Source of the DNA: Anabaena sp. FACHB-1237
GTDB lineage: Bacteria; Cyanobacteriota; Cyanobacteriia; Cyanobacteriales; Nostocaceae
NCBI RefSeq assembly: GCF_014696225.1
Contig: NZ_JACJPV010000004.1
Coordinates: forward strand, 1-64,000
Length of the DNA: 64,000 nucleotides
Direction of reading: 5' to 3'
Part shown: piece after piece, positions 36,049 through 44,493 of the stretch
Layout: every line of letters starts with the position of its first letter
Position numbering within the stretch: the stretch's first letter is position 1
Position numbers and translations under genes: made by a program
Notes under the pieces: generated by a model
Database searches by the model: none
Seen by the model: the letters and a program-made list of their open reading frames with translations, nothing else
What the model was told of the DNA's origin: nothing

Positions 36049-38529
36049 ATGGCAAGTCACAAAACAAAGTTTGCTATTTATAACCTAGCAGGAAAAGAAA
36101 AATCATACTATTTAGCAGAAAAAATAACTGTGGAAATTAAGCCTGAAGCTATTCCTAAAAAAGCGATCGCTCATAGTATCATTATTATTGATCGTTCTGG
36201 TTCAATGTATTATGATATTGAGGCTTTAAAAGAAACTTTAATTAAACTTTTGACTCTGGATGAATACAGTAATTCACAATTAGTTGTGACTTTGATTTCC
36301 TATTCTTCTAAAGGTGATGTAACTTGTCATTTCCAGCGAGTATCTATTCAAGATGTTATGGCTAATGATTCACCTTATATAGCAGAAATCAAAGCTATTA
36401 AAACAGGTTGTTTAACTTGCATTTCTCAATCTTTAAAACTAGCTCAAGATTTGATCAAACCAGGTGAATTAACTGCCATTACTTTACATAGTGATGGTTA
36501 CGCTAATGATAGCAGTTTTAATGCTGAATCTAAGACAATAGAAGCAATATGTAATGATTTACAAAATATGGATGTTTTTGTAAATACCATAGCCTATTCT
36601 CCCTATTCTGATTTTAAATTTTTAGCTAAAATCGCTAATTCTGTTTCTGGTAGTTGTTTACAAGCTGGCAATATTAAGGAAGTATATGATGCCCTTTATA
36701 ATACAGGCAATATATTAAAAGAAGCTACCGGAATAGTTATAGAAGAAACTTTAGCTACTGACTACAGTTATCAAATATTTTTCTCTCCCACAGCTAAGAA
36801 AATTAATGGTACAAATCAAACTTTGAAAGTTTTTGGTTTGAAACCAGAAGATCAGGCATATATCTATAAATATAAGCAAATTACCCAGGATGCTTATAGC
36901 CAATTAACAGATATTTCTATTGCCCAAAATGATCAATCTGTGTATCTTTTTGCTAAGGCTAATTTGGCAGATGGTAACTTGAATACTGCAAAATATGCCC
37001 TTGCTAGTACCTTCAATGCCACATTAACAGAACGACATTCTAAAGCCTTAACTAATCAAGATATTGCCAGTTTTTCCCAAGATTTAGATATTGCTATTTT
37101 TTACCCTCATGTTTTAGCCGAATATGAAATATTAGATCATGTAAAAGTTAATGATAAAATTGCCATTTTAGACTTGATAGAGACTTTATCAAAACATAGT
37201 CAACATATTATTATTAACCTCAAATATCTACAAGAAACTTACCAAAGAAAAGGCGTTAAGCGTGTTAATGGTACGCGGGGAGAAAATGGGGAATTAATCA
37301 AACCTTGGTTAGAAATAGAATATATTGAACCAGGTGATTATGTCCAGATGGGTAGTTTTGACATTAACCGCAATACCGCCACAATTAATATGTTAATTCA
37401 GCGTAATATTAAGCTGGTAAAATCCGCAGATAAAACTCCAATTACAGAAGTTGCTGGTGTGTTATTAAATGATTTAAGGACTTTTAACAATTATACCATT
37501 GTCAGCGACGGAGAAATTAATGTTAAGGCTTTAAAGGTGAAAATTAGTAGCAAAAAAGCCTTTGATGAATTAAATACAGTTGGTGTTATTGATGGAGAGG
37601 AATTTGATTTTCAAAAGGAATATACTTTACAATTACAAGGTTTACCATTACTGAACTTTGCAGAGAATTATCAAAGTATTGATGGTTTATTTACTCAATT
37701 GGCAGAAATTAAGGTTTTATCTAGTATTCTTGCTGCCCATTTACGCTCAGAGTCTGATGTTTTTATTCCTGCACAAATAGACGAATTAAAGAAACATTAT
37801 CTTTCCACAAATCTATATCTTAATTTTCCCACCACTAATGAATATACAGATTTAAAAATAGCTCTATCTGATGGTACAGTGGATTCCAGAATTAGCTATA
37901 AAATTGATATTGGCAGTAAGGAAATTCTCAATTTGAGTAAGTTATCATCTGCTAATCAATTTCTTGATAAAAGATATGAAGTGTATGATGCAGTTACGGG
38001 AGAAATTTTCACTAAGCCTACTTTTGAATTGGGGTTAAATCAAAATATCGCTTTTCGCGCTAAGTCTGTATCTGCAAGGACGAAAATTACTAAAGCTGAT
38101 GATTTGATGAAAGTGGTTTTCAATGATTTTCTAGAACTAGAAAATAATGGTAAAGTAGCAGAAATTTTAAACCTCGTTGGTGCTGGTAGTTTAGCTGTAT
38201 TATTGCAAGCAAAACACGCGGGTACATTTATCAATAAACAGGAAATTATTAACGCTATGACAACGGCAAAAAATCAGTTACAGGAGTACACAGAAACAGT
38301 TTATCGGGAAAAAATTTCACCTTTAGTGTTTTATATTGGTGCGACTGGGTTGTTACCTGATGAAATGAATGCCCAAGCAATGACTGCGGATGAATTAGGT
38401 AGTAAATATACTGATTTGCAGTTTTCTAAAAGTGAGCAGGAGGGAACATTTTTTGTATTTGGAGATACTGTAATTAGTGTTTATGCTCAAACTGAATATT
38501 TCAGTAAAATGTTAGTTTCTGCTAGTTAA
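36049..38529 (+). CDS. Large von Willebrand factor A (VWA) domain protein
   Basis: 826 residues, no signal peptide or membrane segment, so cytoplasmic. The VWA domain covers residues 40-220, with a complete metal-dependent adhesion motif (DRSGSM at about 48-53, later Thr in TGCLTCIS and Asp in LHSDGYAND). The remaining 600 residues are not recognised; LVGAGSLAVLLQAKHAGTFI near residue 710 is the most hydrophobic stretch. Cytoplasmic VWA proteins usually build protein complexes, often with MoxR ATPases, but none is encoded nearby. Single gene. Confidence 0.88.
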   Translation: MASHKTKFAIYNLAGKEKSYYLAEKITVEIKPEAIPKKAIAHSIIIIDRSGSMYYDIEALKETLIKLLTLDEYSNSQLVVTLISYSSKGDVTCHFQRVSIQDVMANDSPYIAEIKAIKTGCLTCISQSLKLAQDLIKPGELTAITLHSDGYANDSSFNAESKTIEAICNDLQNMDVFVNTIAYSPYSDFKFLAKIANSVSGSCLQAGNIKEVYDALYNTGNILKEATGIVIEETLATDYSYQIFFSPTAKKINGTNQTLKVFGLKPEDQAYIYKYKQITQDAYSQLTDISIAQNDQSVYLFAKANLADGNLNTAKYALASTFNATLTERHSKALTNQDIASFSQDLDIAIFYPHVLAEYEILDHVKVNDKIAILDLIETLSKHSQHIIINLKYLQETYQRKGVKRVNGTRGENGELIKPWLEIEYIEPGDYVQMGSFDINRNTATINMLIQRNIKLVKSADKTPITEVAGVLLNDLRTFNNYTIVSDGEINVKALKVKISSKKAFDELNTVGVIDGEEFDFQKEYTLQLQGLPLLNFAENYQSIDGLFTQLAEIKVLSSILAAHLRSESDVFIPAQIDELKKHYLSTNLYLNFPTTNEYTDLKIALSDGTVDSRISYKIDIGSKEILNLSKLSSANQFLDKRYEVYDAVTGEIFTKPTFELGLNQNIAFRAKSVSARTKITKADDLMKVVFNDFLELENNGKVAEILNLVGAGSLAVLLQAKHAGTFINKQEIINAMTTAKNQLQEYTETVYREKISPLVFYIGATGLLPDEMNAQAMTADELGSKYTDLQFSKSEQEGTFFVFGDTVISVYAQTEYFSKMLVSAS

Positions 38530-38535
38530 TAAATT

Positions 38536-38782
38536 AAGACTTACGCAAGTGTCACACTAAAAAATCTGTTGAGTGAGTGCGTCAGATATCAACAATTTGG
38601 TTATTTACATGATTTACAGCAGTTTCCGTTATTATGAGGTACAAATGTCAATTATCAAACCCTTGTAACACAGGCATCTTGCCTGTTGATAGTGTACCTC
38701 ATTTACCTCAAATATGCTGTATACTGTCTGACGTGGTTGGCGAGCTTGTCGAACCTACCAATGTGCCAGTTGCGTAAGTCCT
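38536..38782. mobile_element. MITE family A interrupted by a family C element
   Basis: Reverse orientation relative to the 16.4-kb copy: AAGACTTACGCAAGTGTCAC at the left, GTGCCAGTTGCGTAAGTCCT at the right. The family's ACATGATTTATACTGTCTGA block is split at its internal TA by the element at 38617-38719. Without the insert the copy would be about 142 bases. Confidence 0.85.
38617..38719. mobile_element. MITE family C nested in family A, TA duplication
   Basis: CAGCAGTTTCCGTTATTATG at the left and ATATGCTG at the right, flanked by TA at 38615-38616 and 38720-38721. Comparison with uninterrupted A copies shows a single TA at this site, so the TA was duplicated on insertion, as with IS630/mariner-type elements. 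Confidence 0.85.
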
Positions 38783-38835
38783 GTTATAATTAGAGACGTA
38801 TAAGATGCTTGCACTACTGTAATATTAGCTAATAA

Positions 38836-39666
38836 CTAATAGCTGATCCAATCACTCCAACTACCTGCATAAAGTTTACCTGTGTTAATTCCTGCTAATT
38901 CTAAAGACAGTAAATTAACACAAGCAGTAACACCTGAACCACAATAAACTAAAATTTCTTTAGCTGATTTAATATTTGACCATCTTTGAGATTGTACAGA
39001 TAAGGGTATTAACACACCAGAATTATCTGTTAATTCTTGCCAAGGATAGTTAACAGCGCCAGGAATATGCCCCGCTATTTTATCAATAGGTTCACGTTCT
39101 CCTCGATAGCGATCGCTTTCTCTGGAATCTACTAAAACCACATCAGGACTATCTTTTCTCGCTTTTACATCTTCAATATTTACTAACAATTGTGGTTGTA
39201 AATTTGCTGTAAATTTCCCTAATAATATTCCTGATTTTTTTAGAGGAGTAATCTCTGTCATGGGATAACCGCCATTTTCCCAACCTTTTAAACCACCATC
39301 TAAAACAGCTACTTTTTCATGACCTAAATAACGCAGTAACCACCATAACCTAGATGCAAAAGCAAAGCGAGAATCATCATAAGCTACTACTAAAGTTTCT
39401 GAAAAATTAACACCAATTCCTGCTAACTTTGCTGTTAAAATATCAATATCAGGTAAAGGATGTCTACCTCCATGTTCTTGCACTGGACTTGATAAATCCT
39501 GATTTAAGTCTAAATAGTAAGCCCCTGGAATGTGACTAGTTTGATATTGTTGTTTTCCTAATTGCGGATCCGCTAAAGAAAAACGACAATCAACAATCAC
39601 AACATCAGGATCTTCAAGATGTGCAAATAACCATTGAGGAGAAACTACAAATTTGTGATTATTCAT
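38836..39666 (-). CDS. sseA: 3-mercaptopyruvate sulfurtransferase (tandem rhodanese)
   Basis: 276 residues from the ATG at 39666; the upstream in-frame extension (11 residues) is not family-like. Two rhodanese domains: residues 5-130, inactive, with VIVDCRFSLADPQLGKQQY, and 150-275, with active-site loop YCGSGVTAC. CGSGVT marks mercaptopyruvate rather than thiosulfate (CRKGVT) sulfurtransferases. It moves sulfane sulfur, linking cysteine breakdown with thiolation reactions. Divergent from mnmD, itself a modifier of thiolated tRNA. Confidence 0.9.
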   Translation of the reverse strand: MNNHKFVVSPQWLFAHLEDPDVVIVDCRFSLADPQLGKQQYQTSHIPGAYYLDLNQDLSSPVQEHGGRHPLPDIDILTAKLAGIGVNFSETLVVAYDDSRFAFASRLWWLLRYLGHEKVAVLDGGLKGWENGGYPMTEITPLKKSGILLGKFTANLQPQLLVNIEDVKARKDSPDVVLVDSRESDRYRGEREPIDKIAGHIPGAVNYPWQELTDNSGVLIPLSVQSQRWSNIKSAKEILVYCGSGVTACVNLLSLELAGINTGKLYAGSWSDWISY

Positions 39667-39768
39667 GATTATTTCAGCATTGATTACAAAACTACACAAA
39701 GCAAAATCTAATCCTGGAGAATATTACCTGTTTATTTCCACAAATGTCAACTTCAAATAATTAATTTT

Positions 39769-40647
39769 ATGTTAAATAATTCTACACCTAATTTCACACC
39801 TCAACCAACTGCCGATGGTTCTTTCACCTTTATTTCTCCAGAATTTGGGGAGTATTTTCATAGTCATTATGGCGCGAAACAGGAAAGTTTTCTCAAGTTT
39901 GCAGCACCCACACAACTAGCAAGTTTAGCTAAAAAAGGTAGTGTCAAAATATTAGATGTTTGCTATGGTTTAGGATACAATACCGCTGCCGCTTTAGAAA
40001 CTATTTGGCAGGTAAACCCCAACTGTCATATTGAGATTATGGCCTTAGAACTTAATCCCCAAGTTCCCCAAGCTGCCATTAATCATCACATATTTCATCA
40101 GTGGGAAAAGCAATATCAAGATATTTTAAATAAAATAGCTTTTTACCATTATATTCAAACTGATTATCTACAAATAAATTTACTAATTGGTGATGCGAGA
40201 ACCTCCATTTCTCAAGTTCATAAATTAGGCTTTTCCGCAGATGCTATTTTTTTCGATCCATTTTCACCTCCTAAATGTCCACAACTATGGACGGTAGAAT
40301 TTATTACTCAAGTATCTCAGTGTTTACATTCAAACGGTTTATTAGCTACCTATTCCTGTGCTGCATCTGTACGTACTGCATTATTTAAGGCTGGTTTAGT
40401 TATAGGTTCTACCCCACCTGTGGGTAGACGTACCCCAGGAACAATAGCAGCTTATCCTCAACGTTTATTAGATTTACCTAAACTTTCACAAGCTGAACAA
40501 GAACATTTGCTGACTCGTGCAGCTATTCCTTATCGTGATCCTACTTTAAGTGATTGTGCTCAAGTAATATTAAATAGGAGAGAACAAGAACAACTAAATT
40601 CTAATTTAGAACCTACTTCCCAATGGCGAAAACGCTGGTATATTTAG
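39769..40647 (+). CDS. mnmD: MnmD-family tRNA-modifying methyltransferase
   Basis: 292 residues. SAM-binding ILDVCYGLGYNTAAALE, the DAIFFDPFSPPKCPQLWT motif and LLATYSCAASVRTALFKAGL are diagnostic for the methyltransferase half of MnmC. The FAD oxidase half of E. coli MnmC is absent, so this is the stand-alone MnmD form. It would methylate 5-aminomethyl-2-thiouridine at the tRNA wobble position 34. Divergent from the sulfurtransferase gene. Confidence 0.9.
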   Translation: MLNNSTPNFTPQPTADGSFTFISPEFGEYFHSHYGAKQESFLKFAAPTQLASLAKKGSVKILDVCYGLGYNTAAALETIWQVNPNCHIEIMALELNPQVPQAAINHHIFHQWEKQYQDILNKIAFYHYIQTDYLQINLLIGDARTSISQVHKLGFSADAIFFDPFSPPKCPQLWTVEFITQVSQCLHSNGLLATYSCAASVRTALFKAGLVIGSTPPVGRRTPGTIAAYPQRLLDLPKLSQAEQEHLLTRAAIPYRDPTLSDCAQVILNRREQEQLNSNLEPTSQWRKRWYI

Positions 40648-40689
40648 TATTTATGCGTTACTAAATTATGGTATGATTATTACATTTAT

Positions 40690-40778
40690 TTCGCCAATTA
40701 GCGAAGCAAAGCACTTACGTTAAGCGTAAAGTTTCAAATTTTGAATTTGTCAATTTCATACCTGAGTTCCGCAACGCG
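40690..40778. repeat. Partial MITE family D
   Basis: TTCGCCAATTAGCGAAGCAAAG through TTTCATACCTGAGTTCCGCAACGC matches the right two thirds of the D copy at 20233-20457, without the nested C element and without the left terminal repeat. Confidence 0.65.
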
Positions 40779-40874
40779 GATTTTATGATAGCAGATTAGG
40801 CTTGTAGCCTGATTTTTAGAGATGTTTAATGGTAGAATGTCAGGAAAATAACTACAAACTACAAATCAAAGAAA

Positions 40875-41324
40875 ATGTCTGTGAATATCATAGTTGCCTA
40901 TTTGCATTATCTCAGTTTAATGTTGAGCTTTACTGCTCTGACATTAGAAGCATTTATCTTAAAAATGGAACTGAGTTTACAAGATGCTTGGAAAATAGTC
41001 ATTGCTGATGTTGTTTATGGTATATCCGTAGTTAGTCTTCTTGCTACTGGTGTGTTGCGTGTTCTTTACTTTGGCAAAGGTGCAGATTATTATTTACATA
41101 ACCCTTTTTTCTACATCAAGTTAAGTATATTTTTAGTGGTAGGTTTGTTATCTATTTATCCTACTATCTCTTTTATTAAGTGGATAAAAGATTTGCAACA
41201 AAATCAAGCACCGCAATTAGAAGAAGTAAAATTAAATCGTCTACTTTGGTTGATTAGGGGTGAACTTATTGGTTTTGTTTTAATTCCCTTGTTAGCAGCG
41301 ACTATGGCCAGATATTCACCTTAA
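40875..41324 (+). CDS. DUF2214 membrane protein
   Basis: 149 residues with four membrane segments (IVAYLHYLSLMLSFTALTLE, IVIADVVYGISVVSLLATGV, FFYIKLSIFLVVGLLSIYP, ELIGFVLIPLLAATMAR) and the family's VLRVLYFGKGADYYLHNPFF loop. DUF2214 proteins are found in cyanobacteria and proteobacteria; function unknown. Single gene. Confidence 0.88.
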   Translation: MSVNIIVAYLHYLSLMLSFTALTLEAFILKMELSLQDAWKIVIADVVYGISVVSLLATGVLRVLYFGKGADYYLHNPFFYIKLSIFLVVGLLSIYPTISFIKWIKDLQQNQAPQLEEVKLNRLLWLIRGELIGFVLIPLLAATMARYSP

Positions 41325-41380
41325 TCAGTAATCAGTAATCAGTAATCAGTAATCAGCAAACTGACTGCTGACTGCTGATA
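41325..41380. repeat. STRR heptamer repeat (AATCAGT)n
   Basis: Four to five tandem copies of the heptamer AATCAGT followed by CTGACTGCTGACTGCTGATAG. Short tandemly repeated repetitive sequences like this are a hallmark of heterocystous cyanobacteria. Similar but less regular stretches lie at 14448-14475, 15495-15525, 58470-58540 and 63314-63375. Confidence 0.85.
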
Positions 41381-41451
41381 GATTAAATTAGCGGATCTTG
41401 AGTAAGATAATTGTAAATTAAATTTTAATTAGCCATAAAGGAAAAAAACAG

Positions 41452-42450
41452 ATGTCAATAACAAAACCGACAATTTTAGTAACTGGAGGTGCGGGTTATA
41501 TTGGTTCTCATGCTGTGTTGGCTTTAAAATCGGCAGGGTATGAAGTGATAATTTTAGATAATTTAGTTTATGGACATCGTGATTTAGTAGAACAGGTTTT
41601 ACAAGTAGAATTGATAGTAGGAGATATTAGCGATCGCTCTTTATTAGATAATATTTTTCAAACTCGCAAAGTTGACGCTGTAATGCACTTTTCCGCCTAT
41701 GCTTATGTAGGAGAATCTGTCACAAACCCAGCTAAATATTATCAAAATAACGTCGTAGGAACATTAATATTACTAGAAGCTATGACAGCAGCTTCTATTA
41801 ATAAATTTGTGTTTTCTTCTACCTGTGCAACCTATGGCATACCCCAATTTATTCCTATTACCGAAGATCATCCCCAAAATCCCATTAATCCCTATGGCGC
41901 AACCAAACTAATGGTAGAAAGGATATTAGCTGATTTTGATGTAGCTTATAACTTAAAATCTGTCCGTTTCCGTTATTTTAATGCTGCTGGTGCTAACCCT
42001 GATGGATTATTAGGAGAAGATCACGATCCTGAAACTCATTTAATTCCTTTAATTTTACAAACAGCATTAGGAAAACGGGAATTTATTTCTATTTTTGGTA
42101 CAGATTATCCCACTCCTGATGGTACTTGCATTCGTGATTATATCCATGTTAATGATTTAGCCGATGCCCATATTTTAGGATTAGAATATTTATTAAATGG
42201 TGGAGAAAGTGAAGTATTTAATTTAGGAAATGGTAATGGTTTTTCAGTCAAAGAAGTGATTGCTGCTGCAGAAGAAGTCACAGGAAAAGTAATAAATGTT
42301 AAAGAATGCGATCGCCGTCCTGGAGATCCTCCAGCGTTAATTGGTACTAGCGAAAAAGCCATAAAAATGTTGAATTGGCAACCACAATATTCAGGTATTA
42401 AAGAGATAGTATCTCACGCTTGGCAATGGCATCAAAAACGCCATAAGTAA
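41452..42450 (+). CDS. galE: UDP-glucose 4-epimerase
   Basis: A 332-residue short-chain dehydrogenase-type epimerase. The NAD loop is VTGGAGYIGSHAVLAL, the catalytic Tyr and Lys are in NPYGATKLMVE, with Ser/Thr in FSSTCATYG. The C-terminal signature is CDRRPGDPPALIG. It interconverts UDP-glucose and UDP-galactose for polysaccharide and galactolipid synthesis. Its last 95 bases and the following terminator are duplicated 1.3 kb downstream. Confidence 0.96.
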   Translation: MSITKPTILVTGGAGYIGSHAVLALKSAGYEVIILDNLVYGHRDLVEQVLQVELIVGDISDRSLLDNIFQTRKVDAVMHFSAYAYVGESVTNPAKYYQNNVVGTLILLEAMTAASINKFVFSSTCATYGIPQFIPITEDHPQNPINPYGATKLMVERILADFDVAYNLKSVRFRYFNAAGANPDGLLGEDHDPETHLIPLILQTALGKREFISIFGTDYPTPDGTCIRDYIHVNDLADAHILGLEYLLNGGESEVFNLGNGNGFSVKEVIAAAEEVTGKVINVKECDRRPGDPPALIGTSEKAIKMLNWQPQYSGIKEIVSHAWQWHQKRHK

Positions 42451-42462
42451 CATTAAGTGAAC

Positions 42463-42491
42463 ATCCCGGACTTCTTAAAGAAGTCCGGGAT
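42463..42491. terminator. galE terminator palindrome (family F)
   Basis: ATCCCGGACTTCTT and its complement around an A centre, 13 bases after the galE stop. A second copy follows the galE fragment at 43786. Confidence 0.75.
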
Positions 42492-42529
42492 CTGAAATTC
42501 ACTATCACTCCTTGATAGATGTTGGTTTT

Positions 42530-42765
42530 CCTTGTGCTATAATCTAATAGTTTGACGGTGGAAAATTCTCAGCTAGTTTCAAATCCCCACTGACTATAAC
42601 TATAGAATGTTAGTCACCAATTAGAGTTATTGTCTCCTAAAACTCCAAAGCTAAATACTTTGAGAGGGTAGCGATCTCATAACCTATAGTTATAAATGTA
42701 CATCCTTTCCACAAAGTCAGCTTGTTCGTGTCCGTAATTCCCTACTGGTTAAAGAAGTAGGTGAT
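42530..42765 (+). ncRNA. Candidate structured non-coding RNA
   Basis: An extended -10 promoter (TGCTATAAT, 42535-42543) faces a 200-base stretch without coding potential but rich in paired segments: ACTATAACTATAG (42593) with CTATAGTTATA (42684), CTCCAAAG with CTTTGAG inside that stem (42643-42664), TGAGA...TCTCA (42661-42679), and a final hairpin CCTAC...GTAGG (42741-42761) followed by AT-rich sequence. Could be a small RNA, the leader of the DUF29 gene (ATG at 42819), or a leftover RNA-encoding end of an IS200/IS605-type element. I cannot match it to a known RNA family. Confidence 0.4.
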
Positions 42766-42818
42766 ATTAAATTATAAAATACAATCCCATAATCAATATA
42801 CATAACCAATATCAACTT

Positions 42819-43277
42819 ATGAGTAAAACATCAATAAAATCAGGAGAAAATCTTTACCAACAGGATTTTTACCTCTGGATAGAAGATACAATTAACAAGT
42901 TAAAAGCGCGAGATCATGATAATTTAGATTGGGAGAACTTAATTGAAGAGGTAGAATCTTTGGGTAAAAGTCAACGTAAAGCAGTAAGGAGTTTTTTAAT
43001 ACGGTTACTAGAACATTTATTAAAACGGTGTTATGTACCAATGTCAGACTGTTATCGAGGTTGGGAAATAGAAATTAGAAATTTTCGACAAAGGTTAATG
43101 ATAGAATTAGAAGACTCACCAAGTTTGAAAAATTTTGTTTTGGAAATTCTATCTCAAAGCTATGAAATGGCCTTAGAAAATGTCAGAGATAGTTATCCTG
43201 AAGTTTACTTTTCTGATATTTGTCCCTTTCCCCAGAATGTAGACAGTTTGTTAACTAAAAAGTTTTGGGAAGAATAA
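42819..43277 (+). CDS. DUF29 family protein
   Basis: 152 residues of the cyanobacterial DUF29 family: NLYQQDFYLWIEDTINKLKA, then DNLDWENLIEEVESLGKSQR and RKAVRSFLIRLLEHLLKRCY. Soluble, all-helical; many copies occur per cyanobacterial genome and the function is unknown. DUF29 genes are often found in mobile or accessory regions, as here, where the gene lies in a segment bracketed by galE 3' duplications. Confidence 0.93.
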   Translation: MSKTSIKSGENLYQQDFYLWIEDTINKLKARDHDNLDWENLIEEVESLGKSQRKAVRSFLIRLLEHLLKRCYVPMSDCYRGWEIEIRNFRQRLMIELEDSPSLKNFVLEILSQSYEMALENVRDSYPEVYFSDICPFPQNVDSLLTKKFWEE

Positions 43278-43316
43278 TCACTAACTACAAACATTTTTAT
43301 TAAATTCCAAAATGGT

Positions 43317-43676
43317 TTATATTTTATCCATTGTTTTAAACTTATCAGGAAAATATTGGGGAGTTACACCCACCATTAATGTTGATTCATCATATATATT
43401 TAATTCTATATCCCGTGAGCGATCGCTGAATAAATTTGCTTGATGTAAATGTCTAAGCTAATGTGCAGCACTCACTGTATAATTAAAAAACCTGAAGTTA
43501 CAGTAGCACAAGCATCTTGCTTGTATTAATTATTCAAGTTAAAGGCACAACAGCTTATTAGCGAGAAAATGTACCACTTGATTACTAGAACCACCACAAC
43601 CTTTACATTTCACCTTACTAACTGGTATATCTTTTTGATCTCTAAATTTAAAATGTCTAAATCTACCCCTTTGTAA
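43317..43676 (-). pseudogene. 3' part of an unknown gene, interrupted by a family B MITE
   Basis: On the minus strand an open frame runs GLQRGRFRHFKFRDQ, then VKCKGCGGSSNQVVHFLAN, is broken by the element at 43456-43555, and resumes RHLHQANLFSDRSRDIELNI ... FPDKFKTMDKI with a stop at 43317. Removing the 100-bp element and one TA (102 bases) restores an unbroken frame. CKGCGG could be half of a zinc-binding site. The 5' end is lost where the galE fragment begins. Family not recognised. Confidence 0.65.
43456..43555. mobile_element. MITE family B, copy 2, inside a coding remnant
   Basis: Nearly identical to copy 1 (16255-16354), with AGCTAATGTGC at the left, GCACAACAGCT at the right and TA on both sides (43454-43455, 43556-43557). 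Its insertion broke a minus-strand reading frame. Confidence 0.85.
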
Positions 43677-43774
43677 GCCATAAAAATCTTAAATTGGCAA
43701 CCGCAATATTCAGGTATTAAATACATAGTATCTCACGCTTAGTAATGGCATCAAAAACACCCTAAGTAATATTA
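43677..43774 (+). pseudogene. Displaced duplicate of the galE 3' end
   Basis: Matches galE from about 42358 past its stop (about ten mismatches in 97 bases by eye). It would read AIKILNWQPQYSGIKYIVSHA and then a TAG where galE has a Trp codon. It is followed, like galE, by a family F palindrome. The rest of galE is absent. Confidence 0.85.
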
Positions 43775-43785
43775 ATATTATATTA

Positions 43786-43818
43786 AGATCCCCGACTTCT
43801 TGAAGAAGTCGGGGATCT
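43786..43818. terminator. Perfect 33-bp palindrome (family F)
   Basis: AGATCCCCGACTTCTT-G-AAGAAGTCGGGGATCT lies 24 bases past the stop of the minus-strand gene at 43843 and follows the galE fragment on the plus strand. Probably a bidirectional terminator. Confidence 0.75.
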
Positions 43819-43842
43819 AAGGGGATCTAAGTTTACTGATTA

Positions 43843-44493
43843 CTACCCTCTTTTATCTGCTTGCATCATAAATAAAACAATACCTAAAATGATAAAAATT
43901 CCTACCAATAAACTGGATAATAAGCCAATAATACTGGGACTTTCTTGAGGTTCAATTATATTATCTAATAATTGTTTTGTATTGGCTTTTATATTTGGAT
44001 TGATACTTGGTTTTGTATTAGTTATGTTCACAGATTTTCCTGTTGCCACCGTCACCGAAAAATGCAAATTAAAATATTCAAAATCTCCTGATTTTATAGG
44101 TTTACCTGTTAATTGTAATAGATAATTCCCCGGTTTAGGAAAAGTAACATCTGCCCCAGGTATTCCCTCATATCTTTCAGCCTGAATAGGTTTTAAAGTT
44201 GGTTGTAATAATGGTGTTTTTTGATTATTATGAGGTTCATTATAAATAGATAATTGACAATTACAATCTTCTAAAGGAATAACTTTACCACCTTGCCGAG
44301 TTAAAGCCAACCAAACTTGAGATACTTCTCCAGCAGTGGGAGTATCATTAGGTTCAATGTGCAAAGTGGCACCAACATTTTTATCAATTTTAATTGTATG
44401 GCCTACAACCACATTATTAGTAGTCAGGATAAAACTCAAAATTACTAATACAATATGAGTAGTAAATTTAGCGTGATTTTTGCGGAGGAACAT
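43843..44493 (-). CDS. Membrane-anchored extracytoplasmic protein, partner of the PF13386-type membrane protein
   Basis: 216 residues: an N-terminal signal segment (HIVLVILSFILTTNNVVVG), a periplasmic Ig-like beta domain (about 30-150, with LEDCNCQLSIYNEP and FPKPGNYLLQLTG) and a C-terminal anchor (IIGLLSSLLVGIFIILGIVL). It begins inside the end of the upstream gene (26-base overlap), so translation is coupled. The CNC pair could bind a metal or form a disulfide. Function unknown; by context, a metal or redox helper of the membrane protein. Confidence 0.65.
   Translation of the reverse strand: MFLRKNHAKFTTHIVLVILSFILTTNNVVVGHTIKIDKNVGATLHIEPNDTPTAGEVSQVWLALTRQGGKVIPLEDCNCQLSIYNEPHNNQKTPLLQPTLKPIQAERYEGIPGADVTFPKPGNYLLQLTGKPIKSGDFEYFNLHFSVTVATGKSVNITNTKPSINPNIKANTKQLLDNIIEPQESPSIIGLLSSLLVGIFIILGIVLFMMQADKRG

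Noticed and set aside
42550-42600. tRNA-like TTCAAATCCCC segment
   Set aside because: No 5+5 T stem, no D or anticodon arm with the right spacing; not a tRNA.
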